Source of the DNA: Delphinus delphis
Taxonomy: Eukaryota; Chordata; Mammalia; Artiodactyla; Delphinidae
Length of the DNA stretch: 64,000 nucleotides
Assembly: GCF_949987515.2 (NCBI RefSeq)
Contig: NC_082683.1
Coordinates: 127,434,582-127,498,581, forward strand
Reading direction: 5' to 3'
Positions 44,740 through 57,212 of the stretch are shown in pieces; positions within the stretch are counted from its first letter, which is position 1; the number at the start of each line of letters is the position of its first letter. Below the pieces are notes generated by a model that worked only from the letters and a program-made list of their open reading frames with translations, was not told where the DNA came from and searched no databases. The translations under genes were made by a program, and so were the position numbers.

Positions 44740-44910
44740 TTTTGTCTTTATAAATACTTATTTGAGATAGGTGCTAGCATTTTCTCCATCTTCCTCAGAT
44801 GTGGAAACTGAAAAGGGTTAAGGTATTTACCAAACAAGTTAGAAACTGAAATTTAATTAAAATTTGATCGGCTGATTCTAGTTCCAATGCTCTTCTCGCT
44901 ATACCCCTTC
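44740..44910 (-). repeat. MIR-like fragment
   Basis: 'cctcagatgtggaaactgaa' and 'tgattctagttccaatgctc' in reverse MIR order. Confidence 0.5.
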
Positions 44911-44999
44911 CTCTCAGAGGGACCTCTTTATGGGCCAATAACATTTGTTTTAGATCTTGAATTTACCTGTTAGTGCTTTTTCTTCTACCTATGCTGCTC

Positions 45000-45195
45000 A
45001 CTATTAATTTTAGTGTTAGATAAACCTTATTTTAAATCCTGGATTTATCACTTAAAAGATTTGTGACTTTGGGCAAACTACTTAACTTCTCTGACTCTCA
45101 GTTTCTTTAGGATAAAAGCACCTGCCTTTCAGGGTGGTTGTTTTGAATATTCTGAGAGATTATGTATATAAATGCCTGGCACACTAAATACACTG
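45000..45195 (+). repeat. MIR element
   Basis: 'tttaaatcctggatttatca', 'gactttgggcaaactactta', 'gactctcagtttctttagga' and 'aatgcctggcacactaaata'. Confidence 0.72.
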
Positions 45196-45375
45196 GGAGT
45201 AACTATTACTAACCATACAGTTCTCATTTCTTTCACAATACATCCTCTCATTCCACTTGAAGCTTCATTCCATAAAATCTTCCCTTATTATTTCGGATCT
45301 CGTGAATCTATCTTTTCTAAGTTACTTCATTATTTACAACCTCTATTGTTCAATTTGGCAATTATTGTTTTATAT

Positions 45376-45379
<4 letters not shown>

Positions 45380-45409
<30 letters not shown>

Positions 45410-45599
45410 AGTATGCGGGCCTCTCACTGCTGTGGCCTCTCCCGTTGCGGAGCACAGGCTCCGGACGCGCAGGCTCAGCGGCCATGGCTCACAGGCCCAG
45501 CCGCTCTACGGCATGTGGGATCCTCCTGGACCGGGGCACGAACCCGTGTCCCCTGCATCGGCAGGTGGACTCTCAACCACTGCACCACAGGGAAGCCCT
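45380..45599 (-). mobile_element. CHR-2-type SINE, young
   Basis: Long uninterrupted poly-T start, 'gcagtatgcgggcctctcac', intact body and perfect 13-bp duplication GTTTTATATTCTT at 45367-45379 and 45600-45612. One of the youngest copies here. Confidence 0.95.
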
Positions 45600-45984
45600 G
45601 TTTTATATTCTTAGTCTTAGTCCCTGACTAGTTTGGAAGCTTTGGGGAGCTATTGGACTAGGTCTGAGATCTCTGTATATGCTATGGTATTGAATACATC
45701 CTAGGTGTGCAGTAAACACTTGATGGAGTGCGATGGCTTAGATTCTTTGGGGAGTAAGTCTTGTAGTCACAGTAGAAAGCAGAAGGCAGGGTATCCCAGT
45801 GCCACTGGCTTGTACTAACATGTCCAGCTCATATTGCTGTACAGACTGAGAGGATAAAGGCAGCCTTCCTATGTCCAATCATACCTGTTTGTAGCAAGAC
45901 TGGTGATTTCGGTTATGTATTGCCTCTCCAGGTTGCCCGACCCATAGTGACCTATGCACTGAGTCAAGGTGGCAGTGAGACCAA

Positions 45985-46180
45985 ACCACAAGTCTCAGAG
46001 CATAGACTTTGAGTCTTACATCCATTTTGACTACCTTTGGGTCCCTGAGCAAGTTTTATCAGCCCTCTGAATCTGTTTGCTCATTTTAAAAGTGGGGATA
46101 ATGGTCTTTGCAGGGCTGTTATAAAGATAAAATGAGCTTTATTAAGTGCAAGGATTTAGTAAATGGTGATGTGCTATAAA
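45985..46180 (+). repeat. MIR element
   Basis: 'gagcatagactttgagtctt', 'cctctgaatctgtttgctca', 'gtggggataatggtctttgc', 'aaatggtgatgtgctat'. Confidence 0.6.
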
Positions 46181-46559
46181 ATCTTTTAAAAATTATTTTT
46201 ATTAAGAAGGATTTGGATCCTTGTTTTTACTATTTTATAAAAGGCAGAGAAGGGTAAAATGAAGTGAATAAAAAGAGAGCTAACTTGTTGTTGCCCAAAT
46301 TGTGATTATCTAGAGTCAAGGAAAAAAGGTGAGTGAGACAGTTTTGGGGAAGGGCACCTGAAGATACTGGCAAATTGATAAGCCAAGTGCAGAAAAGTGT
46401 CCTCATCAGAAAAAAGGCTTGCTTTTTCAGAGTCTTAGAATACTGAGGGAGCTAAGATGGTTTTGGGGATGTGGGATGGAAGAGCAAGAAACAGGTATGA
46501 TCTTGAGGGTCAGAGCTAGAGAAAGAGCCCATGGAAGGAGTAGAACCTGTGCTAATTCA

Positions 46560-46790
46560 AGGGTCCACGTGCCAATGGTTAGCTATTTACCTAGCATATA
46601 TACATCGGGCACTGTGGTAAGTATTTTCCAGGCTGTATCTCATTTAATCTTCACAACAACCTCTGGGTAGCCGATACTGCTATCCTTGCTTTACTGGTGA
46701 AGAAACAGAAGCTTAGAGGAGTTAAATCATCACAAGATCAGCTCTTGTTCTGCCTGACTGCAGATCCTAACTCTCAACCAATATGTCCTA
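46560..46790 (-). repeat. MIR element
   Basis: 'catcgggcactgtggtaagt', 'tctcatttaatcttcacaac', 'tactggtgaagaaacagaag' fit reverse MIR. Confidence 0.6.
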
Positions 46791-48264
46791 CTCTCTTGAA
46801 ACCTGTGAACTTACGTTTCTACTTAGTTTGTTTCCCTCCAAATGTTTTACTTTGGAGTAAAAACTACTTCTGTATGTGAACACACCAGGGTATGTGGTAT
46901 TGTGATCTGGGTTAGGAGGTTATTGCCCTGGAGAAGAGGAAGTGGAGAAAGGCCACAATCCTATCAACAGACAGACACACACACCTCATGTTCATTGATT
47001 CTCTGGTCATCATGGAAGCAAAAATTTACCAAAGGCAGTGATGGAAACCCAGATTAGCAGAGAGCAGGGGGAGGGTGGTAAATTTTGGATTGGGGACTGC
47101 CCTGCAAGAGCCCCATTTCTTCTCAGCACTGTGGGTCAAGATCACAAGCTGTTCCCAAAAGCACATTCACCTCTTCCTGGAACAGTGCTTATTTCCAGAG
47201 CTCTGTAGGGCTTCTTATACATCCTGACCATCTCCTGGGATGTGACCTTAATAATTCATTCTTCATACTGCTTATTAACTGAACATGACAGCATAGTTGA
47301 ATACGATGGGCCTGGGAGAGAAAAGATTTTTTTAATAGCTAAAAGAATCATTTAATCTCAATAAGAAAAAGATTTCTCAATTTATTCCTCAAATCTTGTC
47401 TTGAGTCACCTCTTTATGGTTATCAACTGTACCAGGTAGAGATGAATAAGAAACAGCCCCTAAGTCTAATGTAAAAATGTAAATGTGATACATTGTGATT
47501 ATTACCAGAATAGAAGTTGCAGCCATTAAAGCCTCCCTCAATTAGAATAGATTACAAAGTAAAGTCATGAGCTTTCCTTTTTCTGGAAGTTTCATGCAGA
47601 GGCTGGATAACCACCTGGTCATGACTGGATTCTTGCATAGGATGGGGACATGGACTACATGACCTGAAAATAGTCTCTTCCTGGGGTGCTAAGACTATTA
47701 TTTCACTCAGCAGCTACAATGTTGTGGTAGTTCTGGCATTAAGGCAGAAGCAGCGTGGCAGATATTCCTGGTTGCCTCCCCCTCAATTTATTCTCTCTTT
47801 CCTAAGAGAAATCCAAGTTTGTCCCGATTATGCCCAGCTAGTTTGCCACTAGGGGTGGCCTTGTTACATAGTTCTGACAGTGAGATGCAAGATCAAGTCA
47901 CCAAGTGGGGCTTCTGAGAAACCTTGTTAAACGAGGCTGAGTCATCTGCTAAGAGCCTTTTCAGCTTTTACATTTTGCCTTTTGTCCCCTCTCCAACTTT
48001 TATTTTCTGCTACGAACATGGCTATGATGTCTAGAGGTGGAATAGCTATTTTGTGACAAAAACCACTTTGCTAAAGATAGCGAGACAGAAAAAGAAGAGA
48101 AACCTGTGTCTCTGGTGCCATCCTAGATACTCTTTACCAGCCTCGATTCCACACACGGGAAATTTTTGTCACAGGAAAAAATAAACCACTATTTAGTTAA
48201 CTCACTGTAATTGAATTTCTGTTAATTGCAGCCAAATACACTCTTAACTGATATATACAATATA

Positions 48265-48480
48265 GTGAAAAACATCTGGGTTCAAATTTCCTTTTCATCA
48301 TTATTATCTATGCGACATTAGGCAAGTTACACGGATCTCACGAAATGTCAATCTTATCTTTAACTGACATGAATAATACATATCTTACAAGGCTTTTGGA
48401 AAGATTAAATGAGACAATATGAATGAAGTTGTCCAGCACATTACCTGGTACACAGAAGGACCTCAATAGATGTATCTTTG
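48265..48480 (+). repeat. MIR element
   Basis: 'catctgggttcaaatttcct', 'gcgacattaggcaagttaca', 'aaagattaaatgagacaata' and 'attacctggtacacagaagg'. Confidence 0.65.
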
Positions 48481-48879
48481 ATTTTTGTAGTTGAATATCC
48501 CCTAAATGTGGTCCTTGAGACCACTGAGAAAAGATGCTCACTTTATTGATGGCCAGAATCCATAGTGGGGATGCGCAAGATGATCCACTGATGTGTGAAA
48601 AGAAAATATTGGAAATTCTATTTAGATTTATTTGTATCTTTTTAACATTTCTATTTTGAGTGCATTTTATCTTATAAGTACAGAAACACATGATCTAACT
48701 TATAAATTAAAAAATTAAATGCTTGAAGTGCATAATAAAAAATGGTTTGGAGACTACTGCAACATTACTTGGGTTGCTTGTTTAGAAAAGGAAAATTTCT
48801 GGGCCATTCATTACCATGAGGTGACCGCTTTCATGCGGTATGAACAAAAAGCAGTGGGAGCACAGGGGAAAATATCTAG

Positions 48880-49320
48880 TTCTGTTTGGGAGAGGCAAGG
48901 ACAGCTTCCAGAAAAGGCATCACATGAGTCAAAGGATGAGGAATTTGCCAAGGAAGGAAAGTATGTTCTAGGCAGAAGATTCAGCTGGGCAAAACTTCAG
49001 AGCAGGAGAGAGCTGGAGGGTTCTAGAAAATTAGAGTGCTTTGGTTTTTTCTGTATCAATGTGGTGGGATGGTCAGGAGATGTGCCTGGGACCCAACTAT
49101 GCCATGCAACTGTTTAGGTTTCATACTCTTAGCAATTGGGAGCCATGGAAGGATTTGAGGCAGAGAGACACTGTTATATTTCTGTGTTAGATCACTCTAG
49201 GAGCAGAATGGAGAATAGATTTGAGGGGACATCAGCCTAGAGAGAAAAAGACCAGTGAGAAAGCCAGTGTTTTTTGACCAGGTACGAGATATGAGGGTCA
49301 TCGAGGGAGCTGGTAATGGG
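48880..49320 (+). repeat. old L1-associated repeat fragment
   Basis: Blocks such as 'caattgggagccatggaagg', 'tgttagatcactctaggagc' and 'agaatagatttgaggggaca' follow a widespread old repeat. A 132-codon open frame from 48719 overlaps it and is not considered a gene. Confidence 0.5.
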
Positions 49321-49489
49321 AGTGGAGAGGAAGGGATGGATTTGAAAGATAATAAGAGGTTCACATCAATAAGACATGATATATCTTTGTGATATACTGG
49401 ATATGAGCAGTGAGGGAGACATGTTTTTTGCTAAAGTAATTAGGTGAATGGAAGGGCCATATCCCCAAAATAGGATGTTGAAGGAGGAG

Positions 49490-49630
49490 GCATTCTGCTG
49501 CTTCTGCCACTAACTGTCTGAACTTGACAAGTTACTTGACCTTTTCAAGTCTCATTTCTCTTCATCCATAAAATGAAATTGTTATGACTATTAGATATAA
49601 TGGTATGTAGGAGGTACTCCATCCATGAAG
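49490..49630 (+). repeat. MIR element
   Basis: 'cttctgccactaactgtctg', 'gacaagttacttgacctttt', 'tcatccataaaatgaaattg'. Confidence 0.6.
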
Positions 49631-49959
49631 GCTAACAATAACATCTTTCAGATGTTAAAATGCATATTTTATTTTCCCAAGTAATACATATGCTTTAGCA
49701 TAGTAAAAAAAATGCATGCATGCATCTTCAGAAAGTCTTGAATTGTGTGTGTTTGTATAGTTGTATTCACTTATATTTGCATAAAGGAACAGAGAAAGGA
49801 TATACAACAGACTTAAGTACCTAAGGGATGGAGATGGGAGTATGGGATGGGGGGAGGGAGGATGGGAAGATGAACATAGACATGGGAACAAGATTTTAAA
49901 ATGTGCACCCTTTTATATTGTCCTAATTTTGAACCATGACTATTTTAAAACATTAAATT

Positions 49960-50148
49960 AAAAAATTAGAATGATAAACAACAAGGTCTTAATGTATAGC
50001 ACAGGGAACTATATTCAATATCCTGTGATAAACCATAATGGAAAAGAATATAAAAAAATGTGTATATGTGTATAACTGAGTCACTTTGCTGTACAGCAGA
50101 GATTGACACAGCATTGTAAATCAACTATACTTCAATAAAAAAAAAATC
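49960..50148 (+). mobile_element. 5'-truncated L1 (3' end only)
   Basis: The L1 3' UTR of cetartiodactyl type: 'atgtatagcacagggaacta', 'gtcactttgctgtacagcag', 'gcattgtaaatcaactatac', ending in 'ttcaataaaaaaaaa' with its own AATAAA. Less than 200 bp long. Confidence 0.88.
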
Positions 50149-50534
50149 CTGGGTGACTTAAATGGTGTGAATTTCAGGCTGTCCAATGGGTTCCATCAAA
50201 AGTCCTGGGGCTCTTACACCTCTCTGCCTTTACAAAACCCACATCTTTTCTGGAATTTTCCTCCTAACCTCCCCCCACCCCCAACTTCCCTTCTACCTTG
50301 GTTGACTTATTTTTTCCTTCCTTTCCTTACTTTCTGCTCCTCTTCCACCCTCCCCTCCTTCTTTCTTTCTAAAATATATACATATATCACCTATTCTGGC
50401 CTCTTAATCGCAATTATTAAGTAATAAGCAGAAATCCTTCAGCTATGAGGTTGACATAAACAAGGGCAAAAATTCACCTTTGCATAATACTAGAGCCAAA
50501 GGGAAACCAGAAGCCTTAAAAGAAATTCAGAAGC

Positions 50535-50660
50535 TGTTTCTCTAATTAGACTGTGAGCTCTTGGAAAGCAGAGGCTCTTGTCTTTTCTACTTTTGTGGCT
50601 CCAGTACCTTGCACAGTGGCTGGTACACAGTAGGTGCTCAGTAAATGAGTGCCAAACTCA
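50535..50660 (+). repeat. L2/MIR3-type 3' tail
   Basis: 'gactgtgagctcttggaaag', 'gtaccttgcacagtggctgg', 'cagtaggtgctcagtaaatg'. Confidence 0.75.
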
Positions 50661-50764
50661 ATTGAAAAAAATCTAATAGGGCATGTCCTTCCTTCTCTTA
50701 AGAATTTTTGTCTGGAGGTGAAGAACTCTGAATTTTGAAAATTAAATGATGCAATATACACAGA

Positions 50765-51025
50765 AGCAGGAAAATGGTTAAGAGCGCGAAAGTGAGGGGC
50801 AGGTAGACCTGGGCTCAAATTCCTTTTTTTACAAATAACTATGTGACCTTGGCTAAATCACTTAACTTCTCTGAACCTGATTTTCATCTGTGAAACGTGT
50901 ACGCTCGGGTACGCACACACACACACACCAGTTTCAGATGGTTTGTAAGACAATTGAATGGGATAACCAAAGTAAAGGCCTTAGCACAATGCCTGGCACC
51001 TAGTAATTGCTCAGTGTTGTATCAT
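50765..51025 (+). repeat. MIR element
   Basis: 'gcaggtagacctgggctcaa', 'tgaccttggctaaatcactt', 'tctgaacctgattttcatct' and 'gcacaatgcctggcacctag'; a short (CA)n run sits near 50913-50929. Confidence 0.72.
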
Positions 51026-51484
51026 TGAACGTGTTATTGCTGAACATGATATCTAGTTACTATAAAAAAATTTCTGCAAGGTCAGGTCAGTTGTACAGGT
51101 CTCAAACTTATGAAACCTGAAAGAGCCTCAACTAAGAGAGGAGCTGAGGAGGAGAGATTGGATTAGAAGCCTGTCAGCAGAGGGTACTTGCATCTTTAAA
51201 TTGAGTTCCTTGCTGAAGCTATAACTGGAAGACAAGAGAAACCAGGCTTGGAGTCATGGATTTTGTGCACGACAAAATGATTAGAACAAAGTGCAGTGTT
51301 GGCTGGTGGCTTCATGCTTGTTATCTCAGAAGTGCAGACCTTATGCACCTCTATCTGATTCATTTTCAGAAATGTACTTTTTTTGTGGGTGGCATGGAAA
51401 GAGGAGGGATGACAGAAGGATATTGGAGGACTGATGGGAGAGAATATTTGAGGACATGAACCAAATAGACCAAGATTCCTGTGC

Positions 51485-51697
51485 TTTTTTTTTTTTTTTT
51501 TTTTTGCGGTACGCGGGCCTCTCACTGTTGTGGCCTTTCCCGTTGCGGAGCACAGGCTCCGGACGTGCAGGCCCAGCGGCCATGGCTCACAGGCCCAGCC
51601 ACTCTGCGGCATGTGGGATCTTCCCGGACTGGGGCACGAACCCATGTCCCCTGCGTCGGCAGGCGGATTCTCAACCACTGCACCACCAGGGAAGCCC
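51485..51697 (-). mobile_element. CHR-2-type SINE, young
   Basis: Poly-T start, 'gcggtacgcgggcctctcac', intact body to 'ccaccagggaagccc'. Perfect duplication TCCTGTGCTTTTT (51477-51489 and 51698-51710); the left T run overlaps the SINE tail. Confidence 0.95.
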
Positions 51698-52639
51698 TCC
51701 TGTGCTTTTTAACTCATTGATTGCCAGGAACCTGGCTGAGGCAGAGCATTGGTTTATTCAGCTTTTATGCAGCTCAGCAGCCTGTTAACAATATGTGTCT
51801 GAGTCACAGGAGGTCAAGTGACTGCAGCTTCTCTGATGAGTCATTGTCTTGCTTACACTAATGTCCTGGTGGCTGGGGCTGACTTGTTTACTGAGAGCAA
51901 GCTACAGCTGTCTGCAGGTACAGACTCACTTGTGCTCCAGACCTCACCAGAAGAGCCAACAGGCTTGATTCCAGAGCTTCTGCACTCCTGGAAGGTCCTG
52001 ATGTGGAACAGGTGGTAGGGGCAACCCTATGTGATGTGATAATGCTCCTCCCTTTGATTTGATATATGTAGTGAGCAAGTGTTTAGATTGGGAACCCAAA
52101 GGACTGAGCAAGAGGTAGAAGGTGTGAATAGCACTAATTACATCACTTAGGATCCTAGCATGACAGATGACACATTCACACTGGGCAATTGAGAGCACTT
52201 AATAGAAAGACTATTTACAAGGTGTGGGCTGGGTTCAGGGAAACAACAAGGGATGGTGCAGGGTCTCTCGGAAAGCAAGAGTGGGGAGCCATTACTAGGC
52301 TGAAGGAGCAAGGAGAGGGAGTGGCTACTGGAGTTGGGAGGGAGGAAAAGTATGGAGAGGGTCACCTGAGAGGAGCTGTGGCCATCATTTAAGGGTTACA
52401 GTCGACTTCTAGTCAACCAACAGGAAGGGAGCAAGAGGAATAAATACCCAACCTTACTCTCCTTCTACTCTCCCTTCTTAGATCCTTCCACTGGCCAACT
52501 CTAACTGGAAGCCAGTGCGCAAGGGGGCTATTGATATAGGTCACAGAGGTCAGCCTCCTGGGAAGGGGGTGGGTGGAAAAGGGAGAGAGAGGATCTGGGG
52601 GGCAAACAGAAAATATTTTGTACTACTTCCTGCCTAGAT

Positions 52640-52735
52640 ATGCTAGTTTCCTCTCTGGTTCTCAGTTTTGTTCATCAGTAAAATGGGAAAATCACTCTAC
52701 CTACTGTGCTTTGAGAATGGAATGAAATAATGCGG
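52640..52735 (+). repeat. MIR-like fragment
   Basis: 'ttttgttcatcagtaaaatg' and following weak MIR-type 3' sequence. Confidence 0.4.
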
Positions 52736-52869
52736 GTAAAATGTTTTGAAAAGCCCCAAAGGGTTTTGTGAATGTTGAGCATGAAGTTGCTGAGTAGCTG
52801 CTACGTTTCAAGGAAGAAAATGTCATAGTGACCAGAGTAAATGCCTTGCTTCCAAGTTGGTTTACCAGC

Positions 52870-53332
52870 CCTTTTAAAAAAATTTTTTGTTTTATATTGG
52901 AGAATAGTTGATTAACAATGTTGTGTTAGTTTTAGTTGTACAGAAAAGTGATTCAGTTACACATATCCATGTATGTATTCCTTTTCGAATTCTTTTCCCA
53001 TTTAGGTTATTACAGAATATTGAGCAGAGTTCTCTGTGCTATATAGTAGGTCCTTGTTGGTTATCTATTTTAAATACAGCAGTGTGTACATGTCAATCTC
53101 AAACTCCCAATCAACTCTCCCCTCCACCCTTCCCCCTGGTAACCATAAGTTTGTTTCTAAGTCTATGAGTCTGTTTCCATTTTGTAAATAAGATCATTTG
53201 TATAATTTTTTTTGATTCCTCGTATGTGATATCATATGATATTTGTCTTTCTCTGACTGACTTCACTTAGTATGATAATCTCCGGGTCCAACCAAGTTGC
53301 TGCAAATGGCATTGTTTCATTCTTTTTAATGG
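52870..53332 (-). mobile_element. 5'-truncated L1 in reverse
   Basis: 'gttttatattggagaatagt', 'gagcagagttctctgtgcta', 'cttgttggttatctatttta', 'tctaagtctatgagtctgtt', 'ctgacttcacttagtatgat', 'gcaaatggcattgtttcatt' are the L1 3' UTR and ORF2 end in reverse. Confidence 0.88.
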
Positions 53333-54840
53333 CACCAGCCCTTCTTGAGACCCTACTAAGTATATAGCCCACACCTGAAGCTGAACATGGGCAAGATGGG
53401 TGGGCTATAAAAAAAGGGTGGTGACAGATACAAGGCATAGCCACTTCTCCCTCAGAAGCCTGTACTATAGTTAGAAAGATATGAAGGTGTGTGTTCATGT
53501 GTGTATACTCCTTCATCTACATATGAAATGAATAGACAGGATGATATCTATGTCTATCACGTGAATACACACACATGCACAAAATAATGCAGTCACTTAT
53601 GCAAAATGAAGCAATACAGTTAGGAATGATTAGAGCTGGTTAGGGACAGTCAGGAAGGTATTCAGAAGAATGGAGTTTGAGTTGGAAACTGGATCTTGAG
53701 GTGCTAGCCTTTGGCCTGTCCAGGTTGGTGGTTATTATTCTCCTTCCATGTTTAGAAATAGACTTTCAAAAAGAGGAGGAAATATTTGAGTTCTTTCAAC
53801 TTACATCTTTGTTTCTTCTTTTTATCTCCAATGTCAGGCACGGTATTCTGAAGGTCCTCAAGAAATGTTTGTTAACTGAATCAGTAAAAAAGATCTGGCA
53901 CTTTGTGCTGTTTTATTAAGTGAGAGAAGAGAATTCACATGATAACAGTGTCTCTTTTCAGCACTGGTCTCTATGAGAATTCTTCCAAGGGTGTTTAAAA
54001 AAACCACTGCACGCAAAAGAACCCACAGTGAGTGAGCTTAGCATATGCGTTTGATAAGTGATTTGCATATGATTAGTGTGTGCATAGATTGCAATCTTGG
54101 AAATTTCCAGACAGAAAATGACTGCTCTCTGGGAGATGTTTAGTTTATTAAGAGCCTGTGACATGCCAGACATGTTTCTCCTCTTCTTCAGTTCTGGGAC
54201 TCAGTAGAAAGAGATGAGTAAGGGTGGTGATAGTCTCCTCAAATAGTTGTCAGGTTATTGTAAAGCTTAAAAACAGTGGTTAGCCCTCAAGCACTTGTCC
54301 CATAAATGTTACTAGTCAAGGACTCAGGATGTAGCAATGCGACAGAGTGTTAAAGTAACAGTATCCAAACTTCTTTGAGCAAATATCAGTGGAAATGATA
54401 CTGGTGTGGGACTGCTCAGAAACACTGCTGTGAACTCAGAAATCACTGGCTCTGAGCCCATGGGGCACAACCCAGAGAACAGCCCTGGAGCCATGCCAAG
54501 GCTTCTTGAGCTTTGAGATGTGTCTGTAGCAGGTAGGAGCTCTTGAAACAGGCTGAATATTGTGGAATAAAAGCACAGCCTGCCCTTCCTATCATCTCCC
54601 TGAAGAAGAAAGAGGAGAACATCACCCACTCAGAAGCTTGAGGGCCACAGAGGATGTTTGTTTCAACCCCTGCTCTCCCCCAGGCTCAGGGCTGCGGGTG
54701 TGTGAGACTGGTGTCAGGCTTCCGATGACCAAAGAACAACTTGTGCCACACCTCAACCTAAACACAAGACTGCCAAGCCCTGGTAAAGGACCATAGACGA
54801 TGAGGTGTATATATGCCTAGGTGGGCCCTGTCTGTTGAAT

Positions 54841-55625
54841 TTTTTTTCCATTTATTTTTATTGAGGTAAAACACACACAAGATAGAATTAATCACTTTAA
54901 AGTGTACAGTTCAGTGGCTTTTAGTACATTCACAATGCTGTGTAACCATCACCACAATCTAGTTTCAAGACATTTTCAACATCCTAAAAAAACACCCCAT
55001 GCCCATTAAGCTGTCATTCCCCATTTCTCCCTTTGCCCGGTCCCTGATAACTGCCAGTCTGGGTTTGGTCTCTATGGAGTTATCTATTCTGGATATTTGA
55101 TATAAATGTAATCTATAATATGTGGCCTTTTATGTCTGGCTTCTTTTTCACTTAGCTTAAAGTTTTCGAGGGTCATCCATGGTGTGGCATATATCAGTAC
55201 CTCATTCATTTTTATGGCTAAATAATATTCCATTGTATGAGGATACCATATTGTGTTTATCCACTCATCAGCTGATGGAAATTTGGGTTGTTATCACCTT
55301 TTGGCTATTGTGAATAATGCTGCTATGAAATTCGTGGACCAGATCTTTTTGAATACCTATTTTCAGTTTTAGGGGGCTATATACCTAGCAGTAGAAATGC
55401 TTGCTGAGCAATATAATAATTCTGTGTTTAGCTTATTGAGGAAACAGTGAACTGTTCCATAGCAGCAGCACCATTTTATATTCCCACCAGCAATGTAGGA
55501 GGGTTCCAGTTTCTCCACATCTTCACCAACACTTATTTCCCATTTAAAGAAAGGGTTTTAGCCATCTTAGTGTGCGGTTTTGATTTGCATTTCTGTAGTG
55601 ACTAATAATACAGGGCATCTTTTCA
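54841..55625 (-). mobile_element. old L1 3' region in reverse
   Basis: 'tttttattgaggtaaaacac', 'taaccatcaccacaatctag', 'aatattccattgtatgagga', 'tgggttgttatcaccttttg', 'ttcccaccagcaatgtagg' are all L1 3' sequence; diverged. Confidence 0.78.
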
Positions 55626-55974
55626 TTCCCGGTTTCATTTTAACTCAATGGAAATATTCTAAAGCTATAAGTTTCTGCCCTTCAGGGGATCTGTAGTATA
55701 ATTTAGATGGTAAATTCTCATGTGTAGATTTGTTTAGCTATCTTTGAGTCATGTGGAGTAGACTACTATGGATGAGTTGCAAGGTCTTTCCAGATATGAC
55801 CATTATCTTTAGCAGAGCTAGAGATTTCTTCATTTCCATTTCTCTGTAGTTTCCTGCCTCTGTTTTAATAACTGGATCTTACCATTCCTCTGTGAGTCCT
55901 CAAATGCAATCTGCAATTGCACTGATTTTGAGTTGCTGTAACTGGTCCTGAGTGTTCTGAGATTGGGACATATT

Positions 55975-56197
55975 TTTTTTAATTTTTATTTTATATTGGA
56001 GCATAGTTGATTAACAGTGTTGTGCTAGTTTCAGGTGTACAGCAAAGTGATTCAGTTACACATACACATGTATCTATTCTTTTTAAAATTTATTTCCCAT
56101 TTAGGTTATTATAGAATATTGAGCAGAGTTCCCCATGCTATATAGTAGGTCCTTGTTGGTTATCTATTTTAAATATAGTAGTGTGTACTTGTCAATC
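55975..56197 (-). mobile_element. 5'-truncated L1 with 16-bp target duplication
   Basis: A 223-bp reverse L1 3' end ('ttatattggagcatagttga' to 'gtgtgtacttgtcaatc'). Flanks at 55959-55974 and 56198-56213 are GAGATTGGGACATATT and GAGACTGGGACATATT, one mismatch, so it is a recent, dead-on-arrival insertion. Confidence 0.93.
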
Positions 56198-57212
56198 GAG
56201 ACTGGGACATATTAAGAATATATAGTGAGATCACATTCCTCCTTCTTATTTGGGTATTATTTATTCAACAGAAATGTTCTCTTCTTCCTAGTAGGATTGC
56301 AGATAAATACAGGATATCCTGTTTTGTTTCATAATTTACCTAAATCTGGCAACTCTACTTACTGGGCACTTAGCTGGACTACACTTCTCAGTGTTCCTTG
56401 CACTTGGGGGTGGCCATGGGACTGAGTTCTACCAGTGTAATGTTTGTAGAAGTGATGTGCCATTTCTAGACCAGCCCATAAAAACCTCCCATGTGCGTTC
56501 CTGCATGATTTTTCCTTTTAGTAATTGGCTAGAATGGAGAAAACTTCTAGGGTGACTTTGGAAACTGCATGTTGAATTTGGAGACCTACTGTTAGACTGA
56601 CTGCATAGAGGAAGACCACCCCATTACTTATTCACTTTTCTGCACTATGTGAGCAAAAAATAAATTTTTATTGTATTTAGACTATTATGCATTTTGGGAT
56701 CTATTATATTTGTTATATGAATAGTTTACTTAACCAATAAATATATGCAGGGGGTTAAGTAATTTTATTGGTGACTAAATTGCTAGAGAAAGAGAGAACT
56801 TAGTATGGAACAGCTAACTGAATAATATGGGAATTATTTATAACTTCCAAAAGCAGTGCTGTAAAAGTGTGCCAGTAGGCTCTTGCTATGTAATCATTAA
56901 CTCTAGAACTTAGTGGCTTAAGAGAACAACAGTCATTTTATTATCTCTCAGGTTCTGTGGGTCAGGAATTTGGGAAGGGCTCAGCTGATCAGGATATTAT
57001 TTATACTGAAGTTCAATTCAATCGGTATTTAATGTGGAAACTCATCTTATGGAAGCCATGATTTGTGCTGTGGAGGGAAGTCAGAAAAGTACATGGCATG
57101 ATTCTGACCATCAGGAAGCTTGCAATACTATCAGACTTGCCCATATGGATAGGTACAAAATAATATAGAACACCTAGTTAACGTGTTAAAATCATTCATT
57201 CAGTAAATTCTT

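Noticed and set aside
45172..45631. Open frames of 124-151 codons
   Set aside because: They run through poly-T (Phe tract) and a CHR-2 SINE, whose stop-poor body gives similar frames at every copy in this window.
48719..49117. 132-codon open frame as a novel gene
   Set aside because: Overlaps an old interspersed repeat, has no recognisable domain, and has no splice or promoter context.
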